From Phycisphaerales bacterium (GTDB taxonomy: Bacteria > Planctomycetota > Phycisphaerae > Phycisphaerales > SM1A02): DNA of 40,690 bases. Where the stretch lies: the NCBI GenBank assembly GCA_028278245.1, contig JANQEQ010000139.1, positions 1-40,690 on the forward strand. Reading direction: 5' to 3'. Each line of letters starts with the position of its first letter. The stretch's first letter is position 1. Positions 1-7,987 of the stretch are shown here, one piece after another. A model generated the notes under the pieces. That model saw nothing but the letters and a program-made list of their open reading frames with translations, searched no databases and was not told the DNA's origin. The position numbers and the translations under genes are program-made.

Positions 1-2
1 AA

Positions 3-1388
3 GCAGGCCAGCTCGGCGTAGTGTCCGGGACTGCGATGGATGTGATTCTCGCCAGACGCCTTCAGCTTGGAGATCCGGGTGGCCACATGCGCCGGGCACT
101 TGAGCACTTCCCGATCCCCGGCGTCGCCAAGCGGATCATTGATCGCTATTTCATCCCCGGTGGAAAAGCCAAAGACAAATCCTACAGATCCAAACCGGCC
201 CCGAGCATGAAGCCGTCGCGTCACCTCAAGGAATTGCTGGTAACGGGCAATTTCGTGGAGGTGTTCCTCGCCAAGGAAGGTCACAATGCGCCGGTTGGGA
301 TCAATTACCTCGAGAAGATACAGTTACCGACACTTCCTTCCATCTATGGCGCGATGCTTGCGGGTGTAACGTATGTTCTCATCGGAGCGGGAATCCCCAA
401 AGCAATTCCCGGCGTCCTTGACGATCTTGCCCAGCGACAACCCGTGGAGCTGCGCGTTGATGTCAAAGGTGCAGATCGGAGCGATTCGTACACCACCAGC
501 TTCGATCCCAACTCGTTTTGCGATGGAGAAGCGCCGGAACTTGATCGGCCTAATTTCCTTGCCATCATATCCTCTGCGACATTAGGGACTATGCTCAAAA
601 AGAAATCGACAGGAAGAGTCGACGGATTTGTGGTCGAAGGTCCAACTGCCGGTGGGCACAATGCGCCGCCACGCGGGCAAATGCAGTTGAGTGTCGAGGG
701 GGAACCGATCTACGGTAAGCGCGATATTCCCGATCTCGAGACAATTCAAGCACTGGGGTTGCCATTCTGGCTCGCCGGATCGTATGCAGAACCAGAGCAC
801 ATTGCTGAAGCGCTGCGAATGGGCGCGACAGGTGTTCAGATCGGAACTGCATTTGCCTATTGTGAGGAATCCAGTCTTGATCCAAAGCTCAAGGAAGCAA
901 CTCTGGCCATGAGCGTGGCGGGTCGTGCAGAAGTATTCACGGATCCCATTGCTTCACCGACCGGTTTCCCGTTCAAGGTTCTGCAGATGGAGGGTACACA
1001 CTCAGACCCAACAACCCACGAGAACAGAACTCGCATCTGCGACCTTGGTTATTTACGACATGCTTACACAAAACCAGACGGCAAGCTCGGTTGGCGATGC
1101 CCCGCTGAACCGGTGAAGGATTATGTGCGCAAAGGTGGTGATGAAACAGACACGCTTGGACGCAAATGCGTATGCAATGGACTCATGGCAAACATCGGCA
1201 TGGGGCAAATCCAGCGCAGCGGTGAGCATGAGAAGCCCTTTACCACATCGGGAGACGATGTCGCAAACATCGCACGGTTTCTCAAACCCGGTGCCAGTTC
1301 GTACAAAGCAGTCGAAGTCATCCAATACCTGTTGCGCGAAACGGAGACGACGATCCCGCCCGAGCCTGGGACATGCGCCGATACGTAG
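3..1388 (+). CDS. Nitronate monooxygenase-like flavoprotein (5' end outside window)
   Basis: This is the C-terminal ~460 residues of a protein of the nitronate monooxygenase / 2-nitropropane dioxygenase family, FMN-dependent TIM-barrel enzymes that oxidise nitronates. The frame is open to the window edge and reads AGQLGVVSGTAMD before the first GTG at 21. GQLGVVSGTA is a typical internal family segment, so the true start lies upstream. Visible family features are VEGPTAGGHNAP, then LPFWLAGSYAEPEHIAEAL, and GATGVQIGTAFAYCEES, the usual flavin-phosphate-binding end of the barrel. A Cys-containing C-terminal segment (CVCNGLMANIGMGQ) follows, as seen in longer members. The family contains many proteins of unknown substrate, so the exact reaction is not known. 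It stands alone, with about 400 bp before the next gene. Confidence 0.85.
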   Translation, partial: AGQLGVVSGTAMDVILARRLQLGDPGGHMRRALEHFPIPGVAKRIIDRYFIPGGKAKDKSYRSKPAPSMKPSRHLKELLVTGNFVEVFLAKEGHNAPVGINYLEKIQLPTLPSIYGAMLAGVTYVLIGAGIPKAIPGVLDDLAQRQPVELRVDVKGADRSDSYTTSFDPNSFCDGEAPELDRPNFLAIISSATLGTMLKKKSTGRVDGFVVEGPTAGGHNAPPRGQMQLSVEGEPIYGKRDIPDLETIQALGLPFWLAGSYAEPEHIAEALRMGATGVQIGTAFAYCEESSLDPKLKEATLAMSVAGRAEVFTDPIASPTGFPFKVLQMEGTHSDPTTHENRTRICDLGYLRHAYTKPDGKLGWRCPAEPVKDYVRKGGDETDTLGRKCVCNGLMANIGMGQIQRSGEHEKPFTTSGDDVANIARFLKPGASSYKAVEVIQYLLRETETTIPPEPGTCADT

Positions 1389-1785
1389 AGTTGGAGTCTG
1401 CAGCGCAGGTACATTTACCAAAAGAGTGTTGGTGGAAACACGCCTGAATATCCTCCTGAGCGGATATTGAAGCCGGACGTCAACCTCCCTGACAGGGGTA
1501 ATATTAACGACATCTGTATCCACTCTAGGCGCCCTGGAGACTTAAATACCCAGAAATCCCATATTTTTGAACCCTTGGAACTAGCTTTCATTACAATAGG
1601 TTGCGATATATGGCGATAGATGCACCGGAATAGCTCTCGATTCGTGCTAGCCGTGGGCCGACTGATCGTTTGCGAGTGTGTGGACGGACTGTTGGACATT
1701 CCGAGGGACACTGGAGCAAGGCACTCAAGAGAGTGACACGGTCACATTTTGTTTAGCCCAATAACCAAAGAGGAGGATATTATCC
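1389..1785. other. Intergenic region, no gene seen
   Basis: No convincing coding sequence is visible. The stretch contains a perfect 7-bp inverted repeat, AATATCC/GGATATT, with an 8-nt loop at 1447-1468. A short one, GTGAC-acg-GTCAC, lies at 1733-1745. Neither has a clear T-tract, so neither is called a terminator. The 3' part carries the leader and strong Shine-Dalgarno AGGAGG (1771-1776) of the downstream peptidase gene. Confidence 0.5.
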
Positions 1786-4611
1786 ATGTTGTTCCCCGTA
1801 GGACCAGGTACATGTAAGGGCATCACGGTTGCTGCAATGCTGGCAACTGCAGTGGCGGGAGGCTCTCCTAAGGCAATAGCCGATGGCAGACAATTGACCG
1901 TTGATTACTCGTTCAAACAGCCGGTGTTGTCAAAGATCCAAATCGGCGAACAGTGGTACGACCGTATCACTATGCGTGATTGCCCGCAGGGCGGTTATCC
2001 CGGAGAGCCTGCCTTGCCGGCCACGGGGACTCACATTCTGTTGCCCTATGGTACAGATGTGGTCGGCATTGAAGTAATAATCGGCGCGGGCGTTTCGCTT
2101 GGGTCTGACTATCTCATCGAACCAGTCGGTGAGCCGGTGAGACTTTCTGCGCCTCCCGGGACCGCACGGATCCCGGAACCGGACCCGAAGGTGTATGAGT
2201 TGAATCATGCATTCCCCATAGCGAAGTTTGAAAATGTTGGCATCCAGGGATTCCGTGGCTATCAGATACTGGTTCTGAAGCTGCAGCCCGTGCAGTATGT
2301 TCCTGTGTCCGGCGAATTAACATGGTTTCCTGAAATGACGGTCAATGTGCATGTACAGGGAGTGGATCAAAAATCCCCCTTATTGCGGCAACAGATCGAT
2401 GACCACAACCGTGTGATGCAAATGGTTGACAATCCAGTCGTCGCCGACACATACCCCACGGTGAGTGAACGACGTGGGGGATTCGATATGCTGATCCTGA
2501 CTACACCTGCATTTGCATCTTCATTCGGGCCGCTCAAAGCGTATCACGATGCCAACGGGGTAATTACAGAGATTCACACTACCACAGATGTAGGTAGCAA
2601 CGATCCAGTCGCAGTACGTAATTACATCCGTGATCAGTACATCAACAATGGGATCGAATATGTACTGATTGGGGGTGATGACGACATAATCCCCTGCAAG
2701 GATCTGTATGTTGATGGTGAAAGTAACATGCCGGGCGACATCTTCTTCTCCTGCCTTGATGGAACCTGGAACTGGGACAACGATGGTTACTTCGGTGAAC
2801 CCAATGACGGCGAAGGCGGCGGAGACGTCGACCTGATCGCTGAGGTCTATGTCGGACGTGCCTGTGCGGGTAATACCACCGAGGCCGATCGTTTCGTGGA
2901 CAAAACCCTCTGGTACCTCACTGGGCAACACACCACAGCTACCGAAGCGCTGTTAGTGGGTGAGTACCTGGGCTTTGGTGGCGTTGCTGAGTGGGGCGGC
3001 AACTACCTTGATGAGTTACCCGATGGATCAAGCGCACACGGCTACACCACGGTGGGTATCCCCACTGATCAATACAACATTGACACGCTCTATGAACGTG
3101 ACGTGTCATGGGGCAAATGGGATCTTATTGGCAAGCTTGATGATGGCCTTCATATCCTCAACCACCTGGGGCATGGTGCACCGGATTACGCCATGCACCT
3201 TTACAGCAGTGACATCCTCGCCGACGTTCACAATGATGATCTGTGCTTTATTTATTCCCAGACCTGCTCTGCTGGCCACCTCGACGGAACGGATTGCTGG
3301 GCCGAGCACATGAACATCAAGATTGACGAAGGCGCATACGCCGTCATTATGAACGCTCGTTATGGATACGGGGAGTGGAATTCCACGGATGGTCCCTCTC
3401 AACGGTTCAATCGTGAATTCTGGGACGCAGTCTTCAATCAGGATGAAGGACTTCCCGAATTGGGTAAGGCAAACTCCGACTCCAAAGAAGACAACATCTA
3501 CCGTATCAACGAAAGCTGCATGCGTTGGTGCACATACGAACTTAACTTGTTTGGAGATCCTTCCGTTTCGTTTATCGGCGCAGTACCTCCGTTGAGCATC
3601 TTCTTCCCGAATGGACACCCAGAGTACATCGATCCGGGTGTGCCGACGATCATCACTGTTGAGATTATGGATCGCGCCGAGAATTACGTGCCCGGTAGCG
3701 GACAACTTCACTACCGGTTTGACGGCGGGACATATCAGACCTCACCTCTGGTTCATGTGGGTGGCGATCTCTATGAAGCCACACTTCCCGCCGCTGCCTG
3801 TGACGACACACCAGAGTATTACTTCAGTGCAGCAGGCGATGGCCGAACGATGGTGTACAGTCCCTACGATGCACCCAATAGCATCTACTCTGTGATCGTC
3901 GGGGAACTCATAATGGTGTTGGACGAGGACTTCGAGGACGACAACGGATGGACCGTCCAGAACTATAACCTGGATACCGGCGCTTGGGAGCGAGCCGTTC
4001 CTGCCGGTAGTGGCGGCGGCCGTGGCGATCCGTCAGCCGACTATGACGGCTCGGGCAAATGCTTCGTCACAGGTAACGGTTACGATGAGGATATTGACAG
4101 TGGACCCACGGTTCTGACCTCGCCAACGTATGATCTCACTGACGTCCAGGAGCCCTATCTCAGCTATGCCCGTTGGTTCTATAATGACGATAATGACGTT
4201 GACAATCTGCTGTGCGAGATTTCCAACGACAACGGCTCTTCCTGGGTAACATTGGAGGACGTTGGGAACGAATCTGGTTGGCAGTACGTCACATTCCTTG
4301 TCGAGGACTTCGTTACGCCCAACAATCAGATCAAGTTGCGGTTCAGTGCGACGGACAATCCCAATGATTCGGTCACTGAAGCAGGTATCGACAGCGTGCG
4401 ATTTACCTCCTTCGTTTGTGATGATTTGTGTCCAGCCGATCTGACCGGCGACAGTCAGGTTAACATTGACGACATCTTCGCGGTGTTAGGTCTTTGGGGT
4501 GATTGCCCCGATCCGTGTCCGCCGTATTGCGAAGGTGATCTGACTGAAGATTGCACGGTTAACATCGATGATATCTTTGCCATCCTTGGCATGTGGGGAC
4601 CGTGTAACTGA
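1786..4611 (+). CDS. Exported C25 (gingipain-type) cysteine peptidase with two-repeat dockerin-like tail
   Basis: 941 residues. The start is fixed by AGGAGG nine bases upstream. A signal peptide covers about residues 1-33 (hydrophobic core TVAAMLATAVAGG). Residues ~40-200 look like the propeptide/N-terminal beta region of C25 proteins. The peptidase domain, ~230-600, contains YVLIGGDDDIIP, the His of HLGHG (H463) and the Cys of YSQTCSAG (C494). This matches the gingipain His-Cys dyad, so thiol endopeptidase activity outside the cytoplasm is expected. A beta-sandwich region (~600-880, with EDFEDDNGW) follows. The tail has two Cys-bounded EF-hand-like repeats, DLTGDSQVNIDD and DLTEDCTVNIDD, each ending in LGxWG. 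The tail is shared with six other proteins in this window. A paralogue with the same overall plan lies at 22689-25391. Specificity is unknown. Confidence 0.88.
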   Translation: MLFPVGPGTCKGITVAAMLATAVAGGSPKAIADGRQLTVDYSFKQPVLSKIQIGEQWYDRITMRDCPQGGYPGEPALPATGTHILLPYGTDVVGIEVIIGAGVSLGSDYLIEPVGEPVRLSAPPGTARIPEPDPKVYELNHAFPIAKFENVGIQGFRGYQILVLKLQPVQYVPVSGELTWFPEMTVNVHVQGVDQKSPLLRQQIDDHNRVMQMVDNPVVADTYPTVSERRGGFDMLILTTPAFASSFGPLKAYHDANGVITEIHTTTDVGSNDPVAVRNYIRDQYINNGIEYVLIGGDDDIIPCKDLYVDGESNMPGDIFFSCLDGTWNWDNDGYFGEPNDGEGGGDVDLIAEVYVGRACAGNTTEADRFVDKTLWYLTGQHTTATEALLVGEYLGFGGVAEWGGNYLDELPDGSSAHGYTTVGIPTDQYNIDTLYERDVSWGKWDLIGKLDDGLHILNHLGHGAPDYAMHLYSSDILADVHNDDLCFIYSQTCSAGHLDGTDCWAEHMNIKIDEGAYAVIMNARYGYGEWNSTDGPSQRFNREFWDAVFNQDEGLPELGKANSDSKEDNIYRINESCMRWCTYELNLFGDPSVSFIGAVPPLSIFFPNGHPEYIDPGVPTIITVEIMDRAENYVPGSGQLHYRFDGGTYQTSPLVHVGGDLYEATLPAAACDDTPEYYFSAAGDGRTMVYSPYDAPNSIYSVIVGELIMVLDEDFEDDNGWTVQNYNLDTGAWERAVPAGSGGGRGDPSADYDGSGKCFVTGNGYDEDIDSGPTVLTSPTYDLTDVQEPYLSYARWFYNDDNDVDNLLCEISNDNGSSWVTLEDVGNESGWQYVTFLVEDFVTPNNQIKLRFSATDNPNDSVTEAGIDSVRFTSFVCDDLCPADLTGDSQVNIDDIFAVLGLWGDCPDPCPPYCEGDLTEDCTVNIDDIFAILGMWGPCN

Positions 4612-4649
4612 TCATTCATTTTTCTTACTTATTCTTGTTTACAAATCAC

Positions 4650-4684
4650 AAGAGAGCCGCCTCAATCAGGTCGGCTCTCTTTTA
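4650..4684 (+). terminator. Rho-independent terminator after the C25 peptidase gene
   Basis: A perfect 10-bp stem (AAGAGAGCCG / CGGCTCTCTT) with a 12-nt loop is followed by T residues, 39 bp after the stop codon. The region lies between convergent genes, so the stem may also slow leftward transcription from the DUF4132 gene, although the T-tract on that side is poor. Confidence 0.85.
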
Positions 4685-4756
4685 TCAACAACTATTTAAA
4701 GAGTGCCTTGGTCCACCAAGTTCGTAAGTCGGGTTTGTTGAGTAATGCTGGAGCAA

Positions 4757-7402
4757 TCATAATTTCCGCTTGATTTGCGAGATAATTGATCGATCTGTGA
4801 TGACTGTGTCATCTGCGAGTAGGAACGCTTTACTCAAAATTACGGCCAGTCTGGTATCACCCTCGAAGGGCAGGAATATGGAGTTCGCCTGTCGACTGCC
4901 GCCTCCAACGATGCATAGGTATTGATCGTTTGGCTCCATGAGAACGTTTGCGCTGCCGCAATGTATCTTGTATGTATGCAGATCACCACGTACTATCAGG
5001 GATCGATCATCAAATGAACATCGGTCCGCAATCTTTAATTTGGGCACGATGCGCTTGAGGATATCGAGTCGTGTGGTTGCAGTTTGAGACAAGTCGCCGA
5101 ATGAGTAGCCATACCAATACTGACGATACCGTCCCTCCGGCCCACCGTCTGCCCAATTGGGATCATTCCCAACACTTGCAACGCCTACAAACAGGTCGAC
5201 ATCGCGCATAATTTCCGAAAAGACCATAGGGGGGACATCTCGAAGGGGAATGGGATTGTCACTTCCTTCCGCACCATGCGTCTCATAGCCTCCTCCATAA
5301 GCATGCGCTGTTCGTAGTGGAGCATCAATCTGATAGAATCTCACCTGATCCGTGGCCAGGTACAGGTATACTCCCCCATCATTAGTATCGTCACCATAGT
5401 CTTCTCCAGCCCCTTCTATCCAGAACTCAGCACGGAGATTCCATAAATCAAGGTAACGTGTCGCAGGTTGATACTCATCATCTACCAATAAACGCAGCCT
5501 ATTCTTCCAATTGCGCACACTACAGAGCGCGTTGAACTGATGCTGGCGCAGCAGGTGAGCAGCGTATCGATTTGAATATACCTCCGCCTCCCGCTCAGCA
5601 TCGGTAAGAAGATACACCTCACGATGAGCCTGCTTGAATGGCTGTTGAATCTGTTTTTCTTCAAGCAGAACCCGCCAAGCCACGATAGTTTCTTCTTCGT
5701 GGTCAATGGGATGCCAGAGTGTGACCGTCGTGTTTTTAGGATCGGGTATACATTGTTGACTATGGTGATCGATAAAACGATCCTCGTGCCAGATTGCGCT
5801 GGTGGTTACATCTCCGTTCTGAAATGACCAGATCAATCTGCGTGCAAGCGTCCCAATCAGTGCGTGGTTGAGATAGCGTTCTGCCCAAGTGTTGTATGTC
5901 CACGAACGCTGCTGTAAATATAAATTGTCGATGCGATCACGCTGTGCGGGAAGTATCTTCCTGACGTCTTTTGCGGATTGTTTCAGCTCCTTCAGTTCAT
6001 CAGCGTAATCTCGCTTGATTGCTGCGGGAACTGACTTTTGAATTTTCCCGTTGACCCTGATCCAACGCAGTTCTGTTGAATTGGTGCCTGTGATTCGAAG
6101 ATCCGCTGTGAAATCACCCAGCGATTTGCGTAGAACACCAACATCGGACAGACCATAAGCGGGAACTGCCATCTCCTCAATTTCATCACGAGGCACATTC
6201 AAACGATCGGCGGCTATTGTCAATGCCTTATCTATCTGCTTGCGGGCACTACCTATGTTGATTTTTACATTGAGTATTGCGAGTTGACCGATCGCATCTT
6301 CGCTTGGTATCGCACCAAGCGCATATACACAGGCATTTCCAAGTTTCACGCATCGCGCGCCTTTTCCCGACACCTTTTTATAAGCGGTTATCGCCAACGC
6401 ACAAAGTTCGCGCATGACCCCTGCTTCTGGCTCAATGAGTGAGCAGCACCATACCAGTCCCTTGAGAATCTCCGCATTTCCATCTGTGATCAGCAGATTC
6501 TGTTCCGGCGGACGATACCGATTGGGTGCAAGCGGTTGTGTCCGTGGTTTATCAACAAGTGGAAACCATCTGAGCACGCTCATAACAAACTGTTTTGTTC
6601 CAATGGCATCAAGTAATACGCGAGCTTCTCTCTGCCATTTTTTCGATGGCTTTGGTGCGGAAGCGGACATGCAGTGATAGAGCAGTGCATTGAGATTCTG
6701 ATGCAACTTTCCGGAAATCCTTGATAGATCCCCCAAGGCTGCATCAGACCACGCTTCACCTGGTTTAATATCCGGTATCAGTGTTTCAACTTGCAACATT
6801 CTGTCAATGAGGAATCCAAACCGTCTACCTTCTGCTGAATTGCCATTTCCAAACACAGGGCGTAGCGCAACCAGCAACTCTCTGGCATCAGGTTCAAGCT
6901 CAGATCCAGAGGTACAGAGATTCAGCGCCTTGATAAGTTGGCGAATGGGGAATGATAACCAGATCGGATCCTGCATTGTGATGCAGGCAGCAAGTATCAC
7001 AACGATCGATTGTTGCTCAAATGGAAGTTTGGATTGGAGCAGAAACTTTGCCCGACTTGCTAACTTATCGCATATATGCCAATCGGAATTTTTCTGGTCA
7101 ATGGAATATTTGGATTTCCTGCGACTGTTTGCTTCAAACATCTGGTCGAAACAGATAATCACTACATCACGGCGAATGTAGGGATCAGCTTGACAGACCG
7201 CAGTCATAAGCGCTTCGCTTGTTGTACCAGACAGGCGATAATCATATGGATTGTTACGCCAATCAGTGATGAAATCATCTACGAATTTCCTTGCATCTGG
7301 ATGTGTCTTTTTCACTTCATTGCGGAGCGCTTGCCTTGCAGCACGATGAGTGGCTGTGATCGAATTTCTGTTTCTTCCCACGAGCACAATTTCAACCCCC
7401 AA
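4757..7402 (-). CDS. DUF4132-domain protein, coupled to a Gly-Gly beta-grasp protein
   Basis: 881 residues, apparently cytoplasmic, with no signal peptide or membrane segment. The N-terminal ~400 residues look all-helical and repeat-like. Residues ~400-650 contain the DUF4132 core: ELRWIRVNGK, then ELKELKQSAKDVRKILPAQR, then a Trp-rich segment with YLNHALIGTLARRLIW. The C-terminal part (~720-835) has the usual DUF4132 end, with FSEIMRDVDLFVGVASV, then LIVRGDLHTYKIHCGSANV. E. coli YehI/MolR belong to this family, whose biochemical role is unknown. The listed start is TTG at 7402, inside the last codons of the upstream gene. GTG at residues 6 and 8 are alternatives, with the G-run encoding the upstream Gly-Gly as possible ribosome-binding sequence. 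The overlap implies translational coupling with the 131-residue beta-grasp protein. Confidence 0.8.
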   Translation of the reverse strand: MGVEIVLVGRNRNSITATHRAARQALRNEVKKTHPDARKFVDDFITDWRNNPYDYRLSGTTSEALMTAVCQADPYIRRDVVIICFDQMFEANSRRKSKYSIDQKNSDWHICDKLASRAKFLLQSKLPFEQQSIVVILAACITMQDPIWLSFPIRQLIKALNLCTSGSELEPDARELLVALRPVFGNGNSAEGRRFGFLIDRMLQVETLIPDIKPGEAWSDAALGDLSRISGKLHQNLNALLYHCMSASAPKPSKKWQREARVLLDAIGTKQFVMSVLRWFPLVDKPRTQPLAPNRYRPPEQNLLITDGNAEILKGLVWCCSLIEPEAGVMRELCALAITAYKKVSGKGARCVKLGNACVYALGAIPSEDAIGQLAILNVKINIGSARKQIDKALTIAADRLNVPRDEIEEMAVPAYGLSDVGVLRKSLGDFTADLRITGTNSTELRWIRVNGKIQKSVPAAIKRDYADELKELKQSAKDVRKILPAQRDRIDNLYLQQRSWTYNTWAERYLNHALIGTLARRLIWSFQNGDVTTSAIWHEDRFIDHHSQQCIPDPKNTTVTLWHPIDHEEETIVAWRVLLEEKQIQQPFKQAHREVYLLTDAEREAEVYSNRYAAHLLRQHQFNALCSVRNWKNRLRLLVDDEYQPATRYLDLWNLRAEFWIEGAGEDYGDDTNDGGVYLYLATDQVRFYQIDAPLRTAHAYGGGYETHGAEGSDNPIPLRDVPPMVFSEIMRDVDLFVGVASVGNDPNWADGGPEGRYRQYWYGYSFGDLSQTATTRLDILKRIVPKLKIADRCSFDDRSLIVRGDLHTYKIHCGSANVLMEPNDQYLCIVGGGSRQANSIFLPFEGDTRLAVILSKAFLLADDTVITDRSIISQIKRKL

Positions 7403-7787
7403 CTAATGGTACGAGCTTTAGAAACGTCACTACAGTATCGGGCGTGATCACGACCTCCTCTTCCAGTGATTCCGCCTGGTGTTCATCAATCAATACGATT
7501 ATCCGATTGGTCTCGAACGCCTCTAGTGCTTTCTGAAATTGCGGCTCCCAATCAATCTGGCGGGATTTTTCCATCTTGTAGCCGTTCAGGGTCTTTTCTG
7601 TGCCGGTAGGTTGAACAAGCCCACAAAAGAACTGGTCGGACTTTGCGTTGTAATCCTTGACTTCCTGAAATACCCTGCTGCGAATCAACTCACGGATAGT
7701 GATATTTTCAGTCAGCAATTCCAGTATCAACTCATTGAATTCATTACCGGTGGTTGTCTGATCCCGAATTTTGAGTGTGATTGACAT
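7392..7787 (-). CDS. Small beta-grasp (MoaD/ubiquitin-like) protein ending in Gly-Gly
   Basis: 131 residues. An upstream in-frame start at 7808 exists, but AAGGAA lies six bases before the ATG at 7787, so the latter is chosen. The order of predicted elements fits a beta-grasp fold: strand SITLKIRD, turn, strand NELILELL, helix TIRELIRSRVFQEV, an insertion of about 50 residues, strand RIIVLID, and final strand TVVTFLKLVPLVGG running to the stop codon. The end resembles MoaD (DEVAFFPPVTGG) and other sulfur-carrier or ubiquitin-like modifiers, whose terminal Gly-Gly is adenylated and conjugated or thiocarboxylated. It is longer than MoaD (81) or ThiS (66). The next gene, DUF4132, overlaps it by 11 bp. 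No E1-, E2- or JAB-like gene is visible. The fold is inferred by eye; the Gly-Gly terminus is seen directly. Confidence 0.7.
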   Translation of the reverse strand: MSITLKIRDQTTTGNEFNELILELLTENITIRELIRSRVFQEVKDYNAKSDQFFCGLVQPTGTEKTLNGYKMEKSRQIDWEPQFQKALEAFETNRIIVLIDEHQAESLEEEVVITPDTVVTFLKLVPLVGG

Positions 7788-7987
7788 GTCAGTTTCCTTG
7801 TAGAACAAATTACAGCAGAATCTTCGATTCTATTGAATATACGCCGAGATATGTTGTCAATGATAACTTTCCATTTACTGCTCCCTTAACGAAAACATAA
7901 AGCCATTAACAGAAGACATTTGAGTTGTTTTTACTTTTCATAACTCCAGACCATTATCACTTGATTACGCACATAACTGGAGTCCCT

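Noticed and set aside
7943-7983. Inverted repeat ACTCCAG/CTGGAGT as terminator of the transglutaminase-like gene
   Set aside because: The loop is 27 nt, the stem only 7 bp, and no T-tract follows.
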